DNA of 64,000 bases from the NCBI RefSeq assembly GCF_003026105.1, contig NZ_PYNW01000018.1, positions 1 through 64,000 on the forward strand. The letters run 5' to 3'. The stretch's first letter is position 1; the number at the start of each line of letters is the position of its first letter. Position numbers and translations under genes: made by a program. Source of the DNA: Photobacterium sp. GB-56 (GTDB lineage Bacteria > Pseudomonadota > Gammaproteobacteria > Enterobacterales > Vibrionaceae). This document shows positions 19,671 through 29,156 of this stretch, in pieces. Under the pieces are notes generated by a model. The model was not told the origin of the DNA. It saw only the letters and a list, made by a program, of their open reading frames with translations, and did no database searches.

Positions 19671-21197
19671 TTATATAACTTGGCTATTAATCTGCTTAAG
19701 CAGCCTATCCATTGCGCGATAGCCTAACGCTTCCGCTAAGTGCCCTCTAGAGATATCAGGCTCTCCCGCCAAATCCGCTATCGTACGCGCCACTTTAATG
19801 ATTCGATGATAAGCTCGTACCGATAAACCTAACTGATGAAGCGCATTTTCTAAAAATGCCGCATCAGCTTGCTGAAGTGGGCAATACTGCTCTAACTCTC
19901 GCGTCGATAACAGCGCATTCACCTTACCACTGCGAGTCAACATTAGCTGACGAGCATGATCGACCCGCGCTTTAATCGTTACTGTTGAATCACCTCGATC
20001 TCCCCCTTTAGTTAACGTTCCTCGGGGTAGAGCAGGGATCTCAATCGACATATCAAACCTATCAAGTAATGGGCCACTCAACCGACTTAAATAACGTAAT
20101 ATCGCCTGTGGGTTGGTACGTGTTTGGTTACCGTCATAATACCCAGAAGGGCTTGGGTTCAACGCACCGATCAATTGAAATCGCGCAGGAAACGTTGTTT
20201 TACTGGTCGCACGAGAAATCACAATATGACCTGACTCTAATGGCTCGCGTAAAGAATCTAAAACTTTACGTTCAAATTCAGGCATCTCGTCTAAAAATAA
20301 AAGCCCATTGTGCGCCAACGATATTTCTCCCGGTTTAGGTACCGAACCACCGCCCACTAATGCCGCCATAGAGCTCGAATGGTGTGGCGTACGAAAAGGC
20401 CTTTTTAACCAATTTCCTTGGTGTAAGGATTGTGGTGTGAGCGAGGTGACGGCCGCGGTTTCTAACGCTTCCTCATGACTCATCGGCGGCAGTAAATCAC
20501 ATAACCTTGATGCCAACATAGTTTTTCCCGTCCCCGGAGGACCGAGGAACAAAACATTATGACCGCCTGCGGCGGCTATTTCTAGCGCACGTTTCCCTTG
20601 TTGCTGCCCGATAATATCTTGCATATCTCGCTCTAAAGGAGCCGCTGTTTCTTTAAGCTGCTCACTAAAATTTAATGCTAATTGTTGTTGACCGCATAAA
20701 TAGCCACAAACGGCTAATAGATTGGATGCTGATTTATGAACCTCTTTACCGACGAGAGCCACTTGATCGCCATTACTGTCAGGCACCACAAAGCAACGCT
20801 TCACCTTTAATGCAGCTAAAGCCGCAGGCAGTGCCCCCTTTACAGGTCGTAACTCTCCCGATAATGCTAATTCACCGATAAACTCATGCTCTGATAATTT
20901 ATCTGTTGGGATCTGACCTGATGCCGCTAAAATACCTAACGCTATAGGTAAATCAAATCGCCCTCCTTCTTTAGGCAAATCAGCAGGGGCTAAGTTGACA
21001 GTGATACGTCGTGATGGGAACTCAAAATTCGCATTAATAATTGCACTTCGAACCCGATCTTTAGCCTCTTTTACCGTAGTTTCAGGTAGCCCTACTAATG
21101 TAAAACTTGGCAACCCATTACTTAAGTGGACTTCTACCGTTACAGGTGGAGCCTGCACTCCCACACAAGCTCGACTATGAACAATCGCAAGCGTCAT
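19671..21197 (-). CDS. comM: YifB/ComM family Mg-chelatase-like AAA+ helicase
   Basis: A 508-residue AAA+ ATPase. ComM promotes branch migration of incoming DNA during natural transformation in Vibrio and Haemophilus. Visible are the N-terminal ChlI-like domain (about 1-170), Walker A FLGPPGTGKTM (around 213-223), Walker B GLLFLDEMPEF (around 296-306), and the C-terminal Mg_chelatase_C helical domain ending with AYHRIIKVARTIADLAG. Complete. It converges on dsbA and diverges from the ilv leader. Confidence 0.94.
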   Translation of the reverse strand: MTLAIVHSRACVGVQAPPVTVEVHLSNGLPSFTLVGLPETTVKEAKDRVRSAIINANFEFPSRRITVNLAPADLPKEGGRFDLPIALGILAASGQIPTDKLSEHEFIGELALSGELRPVKGALPAALAALKVKRCFVVPDSNGDQVALVGKEVHKSASNLLAVCGYLCGQQQLALNFSEQLKETAAPLERDMQDIIGQQQGKRALEIAAAGGHNVLFLGPPGTGKTMLASRLCDLLPPMSHEEALETAAVTSLTPQSLHQGNWLKRPFRTPHHSSSMAALVGGGSVPKPGEISLAHNGLLFLDEMPEFERKVLDSLREPLESGHIVISRATSKTTFPARFQLIGALNPSPSGYYDGNQTRTNPQAILRYLSRLSGPLLDRFDMSIEIPALPRGTLTKGGDRGDSTVTIKARVDHARQLMLTRSGKVNALLSTRELEQYCPLQQADAAFLENALHQLGLSVRAYHRIIKVARTIADLAGEPDISRGHLAEALGYRAMDRLLKQINSQVI

Positions 21198-21382
21198 GAA
21201 CCATCACCTCACTGAGATAAAAAAACATTCGTTAATGAAATATTTATTTTTAGTTTCATAAGATGCCTGTAAATGCAGCTCGTTTGCTAAAAAAACCACA
21301 GTTTTTGCTTGTCATGCGATAGATGTCTGTGTTACCACTAACATATAGCAACAACTAGACAACAAAAGTTGGACAAATATAC

Positions 21383-21469
21383 ATGCGCTTAACAACATCC
21401 CTCGTACTCATTATTAAAGTCATTGTGGTGATTATGTCACCGCAGCGGGGATTTGCTGGCGCAAAGTAG
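21383..21469 (+). CDS. ilvL: ilv operon leader peptide
   Basis: A 28-codon frame rich in branched-chain codons: Leu at 3, 7, 9; Ile at 10, 11, 14, 17; Val at 8, 13, 15, 16 (core LVLIIKVIVVIM). Like the E. coli IlvL peptide it is followed by mutually exclusive hairpins and a terminator before ilvG. Starvation for Leu, Ile or Val would stall the ribosome and favour the antiterminator. A clear promoter was not resolved upstream. Confidence 0.9.
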   Translation: MRLTTSLVLIIKVIVVIMSPQRGFAGAK

Positions 21470-21485
21470 CGCAAAGACGCAAACA

Positions 21486-21521
21486 AAAAGCCCCCGCACT
21501 GAGAAGTTCGGGGGCTTTTTT
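21486..21521 (+). terminator. ilv attenuator
   Basis: GCCCCCG/CGGGGGC (21490-21496, 21509-21515) flanked by A4 and T6, 20 nt after the leader peptide stop and 66 nt before ilvG. GC-rich segments inside the leader peptide's end (around 21440-21462) can supply the competing pairing. Confidence 0.92.
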
Positions 21522-21587
21522 CAACAAATGGATTTGAGTAATCGTTATCATCTCAAATAGATCTCGCAAAGCAAGCAAGGAGCTGCG

Positions 21588-23234
21588 ATGACAGGGGCAG
21601 AATTAGTCGTAAAAGCGCTGCATCAGCAGGGTATCAAAACCGTATTTGGTTACCCAGGCGGTGCCATCATGCCAATTTATGACGCGTTATATGATGGTGG
21701 AGTAGAGCATATCCTCTGCCGTCACGAACAAGGAGCAGCAATGGCTGCTATTGGTATGGCCCGATCCACCCAAGATGTCGCTGTCTGTATGGCAACATCA
21801 GGTCCAGGTGCCACAAACCTCGTCACTGGACTTGCTGACGCCTTTATGGATTCAGTCCCCCTAGTTGCGATTACTGGACAAGTTGCCAGCACCCATATTG
21901 GAACCGATGCCTTCCAAGAAATGGATGTGATTGGGATGTCTTTATCATGTACCAAACACAGCTATCTGGTCACCGATATCAATGAACTTGCACCAACCCT
22001 TGCTGAAGCATTCGTAGTCGCTAAAGCCGGTCGTCCGGGCCCTGTTATTGTCGATATAGCCAAAGATGTACAGCTTGCACAAGCGCCAACCGAATTACTC
22101 CCCCCAATTGAACCACCAGCGGTTCCAACGGTTAATAGTGAAGCTATCACTGCAGCGCAACAATTATTAGATCAAAGTCATCGTCCCGTAATGTATGTCG
22201 GTGGTGGGGTGCAAATTGCCCATGCAACCGATACGTTACGTCAATTTTTAAACCTTAATCCAATGCCTTCGGTCAGTACTTTAAAAGGCTTAGGGTCTAT
22301 TGAACGCCATGATCCCCATTACCTTGGCATGCTTGGTATGCACGGCACAAAAGCAGCCAACCTAGTGGTACAAGAAGCGGATTTATTAATTGTGGTTGGC
22401 GCCCGATTTGATGATCGCGTAACCGGAAAATTGGATACCTTTGCGCCACACGCAAAAGTAATTCATATTGATATTGATGCGGCTGAATTTAGTAAATTAC
22501 GTCATGCTGATGCGCCATTACGTGGCGATATTAATACTATTTTGCCTCAGTTAGAGCTGAGCCAAGATATCAGCCGTTGGCTCACTCACAGTGAACATAT
22601 TCGTAAAATCGGTAAATGGCGCTATGACCATCCTAGCGAGCTGATTTACGCACCATTACTGCTTAAACAATTATCAGATATGATGCCTGATAGCAGCATG
22701 ATATCGACTGATGTTGGTCAGCACCAAATGTGGGCTGCACAGCATATTCAACCTCGTGCGCCACAAAACTACATTACATCAGCCGGTCTTGGCACCATGG
22801 GTTTTGGCTTGCCAGCGGCAATGGGAGCCAGTGTTGCCCGTCCTGATGATCAATCTATTCTGATCTCTGGTGATGGCTCGTTTATGATGAATGTACAAGA
22901 ATTGGGAACCTTAAAGCGCCGCAGTATTCCCGTCAAAATGGTACTTATCAATAACCAGCGCTTAGGTATGGTACGTCAATGGCAATCGCTGTTTTTTGAT
23001 GGTCGCCACAGTGAAACCATCCTAGATGATAACCCTGATTTTGTGATGTTAGCTAAAGCGTTTAATATTCCGGGAAAAACCATTACTCGCAAAGAAGAAG
23101 TGGTTCCTGCACTGGAAGAAATGCTCGCCAGTAAAACCGCTTACTTACTGCATGTGCTAATTGATGAAGAACAAAATGTATGGCCACTGGTTCCACCGGG
23201 TGCTGCAAACCAAGATATGCTGGAGAACACCTAA
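21588..23234 (+). CDS. ilvG: acetolactate synthase II, large subunit
   Basis: TPP- and FAD-dependent synthesis of acetolactate and acetohydroxybutyrate, the first common step of branched-chain amino acid synthesis. At 548 residues it equals the functional E. coli IlvG. The activating Glu lies in [11 protein letters not shown] (around residue 47) and the ThDP/Mg motif is [18 protein letters not shown] (around 428-445). AAGGAG-like sequence precedes the ATG. The stop overlaps ilvM by one base. No frameshift like that in E. coli K-12. Confidence 0.97.
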   Translation: MTGAELVVKALHQQGIKTVFGYPGGAIMPIYDALYDGGVEHILCRHEQGAAMAAIGMARSTQDVAVCMATSGPGATNLVTGLADAFMDSVPLVAITGQVASTHIGTDAFQEMDVIGMSLSCTKHSYLVTDINELAPTLAEAFVVAKAGRPGPVIVDIAKDVQLAQAPTELLPPIEPPAVPTVNSEAITAAQQLLDQSHRPVMYVGGGVQIAHATDTLRQFLNLNPMPSVSTLKGLGSIERHDPHYLGMLGMHGTKAANLVVQEADLLIVVGARFDDRVTGKLDTFAPHAKVIHIDIDAAEFSKLRHADAPLRGDINTILPQLELSQDISRWLTHSEHIRKIGKWRYDHPSELIYAPLLLKQLSDMMPDSSMISTDVGQHQMWAAQHIQPRAPQNYITSAGLGTMGFGLPAAMGASVARPDDQSILISGDGSFMMNVQELGTLKRRSIPVKMVLINNQRLGMVRQWQSLFFDGRHSETILDDNPDFVMLAKAFNIPGKTITRKEEVVPALEEMLASKTAYLLHVLIDEEQNVWPLVPPGAANQDMLENT

Positions 23235-23482
23235 TGGAAAGATATTTACTCAACATTACCGCTAATGATAAGCCTGTATTACTTGAGCGAATTTTACGTG
23301 TGATCCGCCATCGAGGCTTCATCATAAAAAAAGTCGATGCAACACAAAATCATCACAGCAAGATAGCCAGAATCGAAATTATCGTCGATAGTACTCGTCC
23401 TATATCGACGCTTATCAACCAAATTGAAAAACTGTGGGACATCATCAGTGTAGAGACTTCCCCCCTGCAGTTACTGGATTAA
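23234..23482 (+). CDS. ilvM: acetolactate synthase II, small subunit
   Basis: An 82-residue single ACT domain ([23 protein letters not shown] in two parts, then RHRGFIIKKVDATQN). The start at 23234 overlaps the ilvG stop (TAATG) and gives the family's N-terminus; an upstream in-frame start would lie inside ilvG. IlvM stabilises and activates IlvG but, unlike IlvN, confers little valine inhibition. Confidence 0.94.
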   Translation: MERYLLNITANDKPVLLERILRVIRHRGFIIKKVDATQNHHSKIARIEIIVDSTRPISTLINQIEKLWDIISVETSPLQLLD

Positions 23483-23502
23483 ATTTTAGAAAGGAATTCA
23501 AC

Positions 23503-24435
23503 ATGGCAAATACAGCAGATTACATTTGGTTTAACGGTGAAATAGTGCCTTGGGCTGATGCTAATGTTCACGTTTTAACCCACGCAATGCACTATGGTAC
23601 TTCAGTATTTGAAGGGATCCGTTGCTACAACACGCCAAAAGGCCCAGCCGTTTTTCGTCATGAAGAACATATGGTACGGCTAAAAAATTCAGCAAAAATT
23701 TATCGCTTCCCAATCCCATACAGCTGCGATGAACTAATGGAAATTTGCCGTGAAACGATCCGAGTCAATAAACTCGATTCTGCTTACATTCGCCCATTGG
23801 GTTATGTGGGGAATGTTGGCCTAGGGGTTTGTCCTCCCGTTGATACAAAAATGGATTTGATTGTTGCCGCTTTCCCTTGGGGCTCTTACTTAGGTGAAGA
23901 AGCACTGGAAAATGGCGTTGATGCGATGATTTCTAGCTGGAATCGTGCCGCACCAAATACCATTCCAACGGCTGCAAAAGCAGGTGGTAACTACCTATCA
24001 TCACTACTGGTTGGTAGCGAAGCACGTCGCCATGGTTACGCAGAAGGGATCGCATTAAGTGTTGATGGTTATCTATCAGAAGGCGCTGGCGAAAATATCT
24101 TTGTCATTCGTAACGGCATTCTTTCAACACCACCAACAACTAGCGCAATTTTACCCGGCATCACCCGTGACACGATTATGATCCTAGCTAAAGAACGGGG
24201 TTACGAAGTACGTGAAGAAAACATTGCTCGTGAAGCACTTTACCTTGCCGATGAAATCTTCATGACAGGGACAGCAGCTGAAATCGTACCGGTACGCAGT
24301 GTGGATCAAATTACCGTCGGTGAAGGTAAACGAGGCCCTATCACCAAAGAGCTGCAAGCCGCTTACTTCGGTCTGTTCAATGGTGAAACAGAAGATAAAT
24401 GGGGCTGGTTAGATTACGTTTATCCACAAAAGTAA
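23503..24435 (+). CDS. ilvE: branched-chain amino acid aminotransferase
   Basis: PLP-dependent final transamination to Leu, Ile and Val. The start at 23503 follows AAAGGAA and yields 310 residues (E. coli 309), with the Schiff-base lysine exactly at Lys159 (TAAKAGGNYLSS) and the fold-type IV signature later (EGAGENIFVI, TGTAAEIVPV). An upstream in-frame codon at 23434 lies within ilvM and lacks a ribosome site. Confidence 0.97.
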   Translation: MANTADYIWFNGEIVPWADANVHVLTHAMHYGTSVFEGIRCYNTPKGPAVFRHEEHMVRLKNSAKIYRFPIPYSCDELMEICRETIRVNKLDSAYIRPLGYVGNVGLGVCPPVDTKMDLIVAAFPWGSYLGEEALENGVDAMISSWNRAAPNTIPTAAKAGGNYLSSLLVGSEARRHGYAEGIALSVDGYLSEGAGENIFVIRNGILSTPPTTSAILPGITRDTIMILAKERGYEVREENIAREALYLADEIFMTGTAAEIVPVRSVDQITVGEGKRGPITKELQAAYFGLFNGETEDKWGWLDYVYPQK

Positions 24436-24468
24436 TTGCCCTTCACAACCCAACCAATACATATCAAA

Positions 24469-24494
24469 ACTGTCGCTAATGCATTAGCGACAGT
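24469..24494 (+). repeat. perfect 26 bp palindrome between ilvE and ilvD
   Basis: ACTGTCGCTAATG followed directly by its exact reverse complement. In the polycistronic mRNA it would form a 10-11 bp hairpin without a T-run, so it is a processing or stabilising element rather than a terminator, or a dimeric-protein site in DNA. It sits 34 nt after ilvE and 21 nt before ilvD. Confidence 0.8.
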
Positions 24495-24515
24495 GCTCAA
24501 AAAGGATTTTCTGTT

Positions 24516-26357
24516 ATGCCTAAATACCGTTCTGCAACCACAACCCATGGCCGAAATATGGCTGGTGCTCGTGCGCTTTGGCGTGCCACTGGCGTCAAAG
24601 ATGAAGATTTCGGTAAGCCGATTATTGCCGTTGTGAACTCGTTTACCCAATTTGTTCCCGGTCACGTCCACTTAAAAGATCTCGGTCAATTAGTCGCAAA
24701 GCAAATCGAAGAAGCGGGCGGTATTGCCAAAGAGTTTAATACCATTGCTGTTGATGACGGCATTGCGATGGGGCATGGCGGTATGCTGTATTCACTCCCA
24801 TCACGTGAGCTTATTTCAGATTCTGTTGAGTACATGGTGAATGCCCACTGTGCCGATGCGATGGTATGTATCTCAAACTGTGACAAAATCACCCCTGGAA
24901 TGTTAATGGCATCACTTCGCTTAAATATTCCGGTTATTTTTGTTTCTGGCGGACCAATGGAAGCCGGTAAAACCAAGCTTTCAGAGCAAGTGATCAAACT
25001 CGATTTGGTTGATGCAATGATCCAAGGTGCCGATCCTAAAGTGTCAGATGAACAAAGTGAGCAGATCGAACGTTCCGCCTGTCCTACCTGTGGTTCGTGC
25101 TCTGGTATGTTCACAGCGAACTCAATGAACTGTTTAACCGAAGCATTAGGTTTAAGCCAACCGGGTAACGGTTCGATGCTGGCAACACACGCAGATCGCG
25201 AGCAGCTATTTATTAATGCCGGTAAACGTATTGTGGCACTGACGAAGCGCTACTACGAGCAAGATGATGAATCAGCACTGCCACGTAACATTGCCAATAA
25301 GAAAGCCTTCGAAAATGCGATGGCATTAGATATTGCAATGGGGGGATCAACTAATACCGTTTTACACCTTTTAGCCGCAGCGCAAGAAGGTGAAATTGAT
25401 TTCACCATGACCGATATTGATCGCATGTCTCGTATTGTTCCACACCTCTGTAAAGTTGCACCATCAACACCGAAATATCATATGGAAGATGTTCACCGAG
25501 CAGGTGGCGTTTACAGTATTTTAGGTGAACTGGATCGCGCAGGTCTCTTCCATAACGATTGTCACAATATTCTGGGTGAAACCTTTGCCGAAAGCTTCAA
25601 ACACTACGATATTAAAGTAACGGATTCAGAAGAAATTAAAACGTTCTTCCGCGCAGGCCCTGCGGGTATCCGAACCACGCAAGCATTCTCGCAAGATTGC
25701 CGTTGGGAAACGCTTGACGATGATCGAGAAAATGGCTGTATTCGTAGTAAAGAGTTTGCCTTTAGCCAAGATGGCGGTCTTGCTGTACTGTCAGGCAATA
25801 TGGCACTTGATGGCTGTATTGTTAAAACCGCAGGCGTTGATGAAAGTTGCTTAACCTTTACAGGTCCTGCCGTTGTGTTTGAAAGCCAAGATACCGCTGT
25901 TGAAGCGATTCTTGCAGGTAAAGTGAAAGCAGGCGATGTCGTGGTTATTCGTTATGAAGGACCTAAAGGTGGCCCTGGTATGCAAGAAATGTTGTACCCG
26001 ACCACTTACCTTAAATCTATGGGTCTTGGCAAAGAATGTGCGTTGATCACTGACGGTCGATTCTCTGGCGGTACCAGTGGCCTATCTATTGGTCACGTTT
26101 CGCCTGAAGCAGCAAACGGTGGCACGATTGGCCTGATCGAAAATGGCGACATTATCGCCATTGATATTCCAAACCGTAGCATTGAGCTCAATGTCGATGA
26201 TGCAACCCTCGCGGCACGTCGTGAAGCAACAAACCAACGCGGTTGGAAGCCTGTCGATCGTGAACGTCAGGTTTCTTTTGCCCTAAAAGCCTATGCCAAC
26301 CTCGCCACCAGTGCAGATAAAGGCGCAGTGCGCGATAAGTCTAAACTAGAAGGATAA
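24516..26357 (+). CDS. ilvD: dihydroxy-acid dehydratase
   Basis: Fe-S enzyme that dehydrates dihydroxyisovalerate and dihydroxymethylvalerate. The 613 residues carry the cluster cysteines in [12 protein letters not shown] (around 122) and [18 protein letters not shown] (around 192-209), the latter being the ILVD/EDD signature, and the C-terminal [15 protein letters not shown] block. Third enzyme gene of the operon; ilvC is not here. ilvA starts 5 nt later. Confidence 0.97.
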   Translation: MPKYRSATTTHGRNMAGARALWRATGVKDEDFGKPIIAVVNSFTQFVPGHVHLKDLGQLVAKQIEEAGGIAKEFNTIAVDDGIAMGHGGMLYSLPSRELISDSVEYMVNAHCADAMVCISNCDKITPGMLMASLRLNIPVIFVSGGPMEAGKTKLSEQVIKLDLVDAMIQGADPKVSDEQSEQIERSACPTCGSCSGMFTANSMNCLTEALGLSQPGNGSMLATHADREQLFINAGKRIVALTKRYYEQDDESALPRNIANKKAFENAMALDIAMGGSTNTVLHLLAAAQEGEIDFTMTDIDRMSRIVPHLCKVAPSTPKYHMEDVHRAGGVYSILGELDRAGLFHNDCHNILGETFAESFKHYDIKVTDSEEIKTFFRAGPAGIRTTQAFSQDCRWETLDDDRENGCIRSKEFAFSQDGGLAVLSGNMALDGCIVKTAGVDESCLTFTGPAVVFESQDTAVEAILAGKVKAGDVVVIRYEGPKGGPGMQEMLYPTTYLKSMGLGKECALITDGRFSGGTSGLSIGHVSPEAANGGTIGLIENGDIIAIDIPNRSIELNVDDATLAARREATNQRGWKPVDRERQVSFALKAYANLATSADKGAVRDKSKLEG

Positions 26358-26362
26358 TCATC

Positions 26363-27916
26363 ATGAGCGAAGTGAAACAGGCCACGGATGAAGTGCTACT
26401 TAGCGGAGCCGACTATCTTCGCAATATCCTTCGAGCGCCAGTATATGAGGTGGCACAAGTCACCCCATTGCAAAATATGTCTCGTCTGAGCGCAAGGATT
26501 ACAAATCAGATCCAACTAAAACGAGAAGATCGCCAGCCGGTTCACTCGTTTAAGTTACGTGGCGCTTATAACATGATGTCGCAGCTGACTGAGCCGCAAA
26601 AAGCGGCAGGAGTGATTGCAGCCTCTGCGGGTAATCATGCACAAGGTTTAGCCTTATCGAGCCAGCAACTCGGGGTTAAAGCCACGATTGTGATGCCACG
26701 TACGACACCTGATATCAAGGTGGATGCGGTACGTAGTTTTGGTGGTATTGTCGTGCTGCATGGCAGTAATTTTGATGAAGCTAAGGGCTATGCCGAACAA
26801 TTAGCGCAACAACACGGCTATACCTTTATTCCGCCTTTCGATCACCCATCGGTGATCGCAGGACAAGGCACAATTGGTATTGAGTTGGTGCAACAAAATG
26901 GTCATCTTGATTGTGTTTTTGTACCGGTTGGTGGCGGTGGTTTGGCGGCAGGCGTTGCCGTTTTACTCAAACAGCTACTACCTGAAATTAAAGTGGTTGG
27001 GGTTGAGGCTGAAGATTCTGCCTGTTTAAAAGCAGCGCTTGATGCAGGCCAACCAGTCACATTAGATCAAGTCGGCATGTTTGCTGATGGTGTAGCTGTG
27101 AAACGTATTGGTAGTGAAACCTTCCGTTTATGTCAGCAATACCTTGATGATGTTATCACGGTCAGCAGTGATGAAATTTGCTCGGCGGTTAAAGATATCT
27201 TTGAAGATACCCGCGCGATTGCTGAACCTTCGGGGGCACTTTCTCTTGCTGGGCTAAAAAAATACGTCGAGCTGCATCAAATCCGCGACCAGCAACTTGC
27301 TGCGATTTTATCAGGCGCAAACTTGAATTTTCATGGTCTACGCTATGTTTCAGAACGTTGTGAGTTAGGTGAAAAACGTGAAGGGTTATTAGCCGTTACG
27401 ATCCCTGAACGTCCTGGGGCTTTTCTTGATTTCTGCCATTTGATTGGGGGGAGAGCGGTAACCGAGTTTAACTACCGTTATAACGATGATGCGCTGGCCA
27501 ATGTTTTTGTCGGTGTGCGTTTAATGCAAGGCCAAGAAGAACTTGATGGCATCATTAAAGATCTGCGAAAAGGCGGATATCCGGTGGTCGATTTATCTGA
27601 TGACGAAATGGCGAAAGTCCATGTTCGTTATATGATTGGGGGTAGGCCATCAAAACCGCTTAAAGAACGTTTATATAGCTTTGAGTTCCCTGAATACCCA
27701 GGTGCACTTATTCGCTTTTTAAATACCCTTGGTTGTCATTGGAATATTAGCTTATTTAATTATCGTAATCATGGGGCAGATTATGGTCGTGTTTTATGTG
27801 GCTTTGAACTTGAAGACAAAGATTTGCTGTCATTTACTAGCCACTTACGCGAATTGGGCTATCAATGGAAAGACGAAACAGAAAATCCAGCCTATAAGTT
27901 TTTTCTTGCTCAGTAA
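26363..27916 (+). CDS. ilvA: threonine ammonia-lyase (biosynthetic)
   Basis: PLP-dependent deamination of threonine to 2-oxobutanoate, the committed step to isoleucine. The 517-residue product has the PLP lysine at Lys64 (HSFKLRGAYNM), the glycine loop PVGGGGLAAG, and two C-terminal ACT-like regulatory domains (around 330-420 and 425-515) that mediate isoleucine inhibition. Last gene of ilvGMEDA, with a strong terminator. Confidence 0.97.
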   Translation: MSEVKQATDEVLLSGADYLRNILRAPVYEVAQVTPLQNMSRLSARITNQIQLKREDRQPVHSFKLRGAYNMMSQLTEPQKAAGVIAASAGNHAQGLALSSQQLGVKATIVMPRTTPDIKVDAVRSFGGIVVLHGSNFDEAKGYAEQLAQQHGYTFIPPFDHPSVIAGQGTIGIELVQQNGHLDCVFVPVGGGGLAAGVAVLLKQLLPEIKVVGVEAEDSACLKAALDAGQPVTLDQVGMFADGVAVKRIGSETFRLCQQYLDDVITVSSDEICSAVKDIFEDTRAIAEPSGALSLAGLKKYVELHQIRDQQLAAILSGANLNFHGLRYVSERCELGEKREGLLAVTIPERPGAFLDFCHLIGGRAVTEFNYRYNDDALANVFVGVRLMQGQEELDGIIKDLRKGGYPVVDLSDDEMAKVHVRYMIGGRPSKPLKERLYSFEFPEYPGALIRFLNTLGCHWNISLFNYRNHGADYGRVLCGFELEDKDLLSFTSHLRELGYQWKDETENPAYKFFLAQ

Positions 27917-27931
27917 TGAATAGTCCCTAAC

Positions 27932-27960
27932 AAAAAAGCAGCGTAATCGCTGCTTTTTTT
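27932..27960 (+). terminator. terminator of ilvGMEDA
   Basis: GCAGCG-TAAT-CGCTGC (27938-27953) flanked by A6 and T7; probably bidirectional with the XRE gene that stops at 27977. Confidence 0.88.
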
Positions 27961-27976
27961 ATAACAATCAACATGA

Positions 27977-28369
27977 TTAACGACTGTTTGAAACATATTC
28001 AAGGCAACAGGAAATCAAATTAATATTTTGTTCGATCATTTTTTGGCGTAAAGGAGAAGGTACCTGCGCATACATAACTGATAATCGATTGATATCACCA
28101 TATTCAGGTGTACTGTCGTCTGAAATAAACCAATGCAAAGGACGCCCTGTTATCTTTGCTATATTCATTAGCATTAATATTCGAGGCTCTGTTTTCCCCG
28201 ACTCTACATCAAGGTAAGTTTGACGAGCAACACCTAGCTGCTTAGCCATACTCACTTGAGTGACCCCTTTCCATTCTCTCGCTTCTCGAATCTTTTGTGC
28301 AATATGCGCTATTTCTGTTATTGCGTTATTAATCTCACGCTCAACACTATATTCACTCATCATCGACAT
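27977..28369 (-). CDS. XRE-family HTH transcriptional regulator (copy 1)
   Basis: A 130-residue protein with a Cro/cI-type HTH around residues 24-80 (AREWKGVTQVSMAKQLGVAR ... GKTEP ... ITGRPLHWF) and a short helical C-terminal tail for dimerisation. Three in-frame ATGs (28369, 28363, 28360) crowd the start and none has a strong ribosome site. It is a paralogue of the next gene (28538-28915), with near-identical recognition-helix sequence. Target genes are unknown. It stands between ilvA and glmS. Confidence 0.8.
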   Translation of the reverse strand: MSMMSEYSVEREINNAITEIAHIAQKIREAREWKGVTQVSMAKQLGVARQTYLDVESGKTEPRILMLMNIAKITGRPLHWFISDDSTPEYGDINRLSVMYAQVPSPLRQKMIEQNINLISCCLEYVSNSR

Positions 28370-28537
28370 TTATACCGCACTAAACCCATAAACTTTGTTT
28401 AAACTATTCTTCGCTAAAATAGATGTCTATGGGTGCTAGTACAAAAATGTGATACGCCATATTCACTGTCATCAAAGATAGACAATAAAAAGATCGAAAT
28501 GAACAATTAAGTAGGCACCAAGGAAAATCGTTATTCG

Positions 28538-28915
28538 CTACTTATTTTTATGTGTTAAAGCACGGGTGTATTCCGCCATAAAACTCGCTAAGTTGATACA
28601 TTGCTGCAAAATAACGTGGCGAGCAGAATGTGGCAAGTGACTAAAAAATTGCAATAAGCGATCAATTTCTTCCTTATACTCACTTTCTAAAATTTCAATC
28701 CCTTCATCACCATAAACAAACCAAGTTAATGGCCTCTCAGTGATCTCCGAGATCTCAGACAATAATCGTACTTTAGGCTCTGTTTTTCCGGTCTCTAGAT
28801 CAAGATACGTTTGGCGAGCGACTTTCAACTGCTGGGCCATATGTACTTGGGTTAATCCTTTCCATTCACGAGCCTCCTTGATCCTAGCGGCAATCTTTGT
28901 CTTTGGCTCTGTCAT
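28538..28915 (-). CDS. XRE-family HTH transcriptional regulator (copy 2)
   Basis: A 125-residue sister of the preceding regulator, with the HTH at about 9-66 (AREWKGLTQVHMAQQLKVAR, GKTEPKVRLL, TERPLTWF) and a helical C-terminal segment. The start at 28915 is chosen because GGAGAAGGTGT directly precedes the ATG; a GTG at 28951 is in frame but has no such site. 168 bp separate the two copies, enough for a separate promoter for each. Confidence 0.8.
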   Translation of the reverse strand: MTEPKTKIAARIKEAREWKGLTQVHMAQQLKVARQTYLDLETGKTEPKVRLLSEISEITERPLTWFVYGDEGIEILESEYKEEIDRLLQFFSHLPHSARHVILQQCINLASFMAEYTRALTHKNK

Positions 28916-29120
28916 ACACCTTCTCCAATCAGATAGTGAAGAACGCTTCACTATTTGTTGCAGTGCAGATGATGAGCCAATTTTTCATTTTTTTTAATTC
29001 TTAATATTCAATAAGATAAAATCAAAGCAGACTTTTATTCTTAATTTGAATCGCACATCGTATGGATAATCAGGCATTTTTTTATTTCGCAACACGGTAA
29101 ACGTTATCAAGAGTACCGAT

Positions 29121-29146
29121 AAAAAAGACGCAAGTTGCGCCTTTTC
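29121..29146 (-). terminator. terminator after glmS
   Basis: On the minus strand AAAAGGCGCAA and TTGCGTCTTTT pair (one G-U) and run into T6, about 10 nt after the glmS stop. Positions 28952-29120 otherwise hold only the promoter side of the XRE gene. Confidence 0.75.
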
Positions 29147-29156
29147 TCATTTGACA

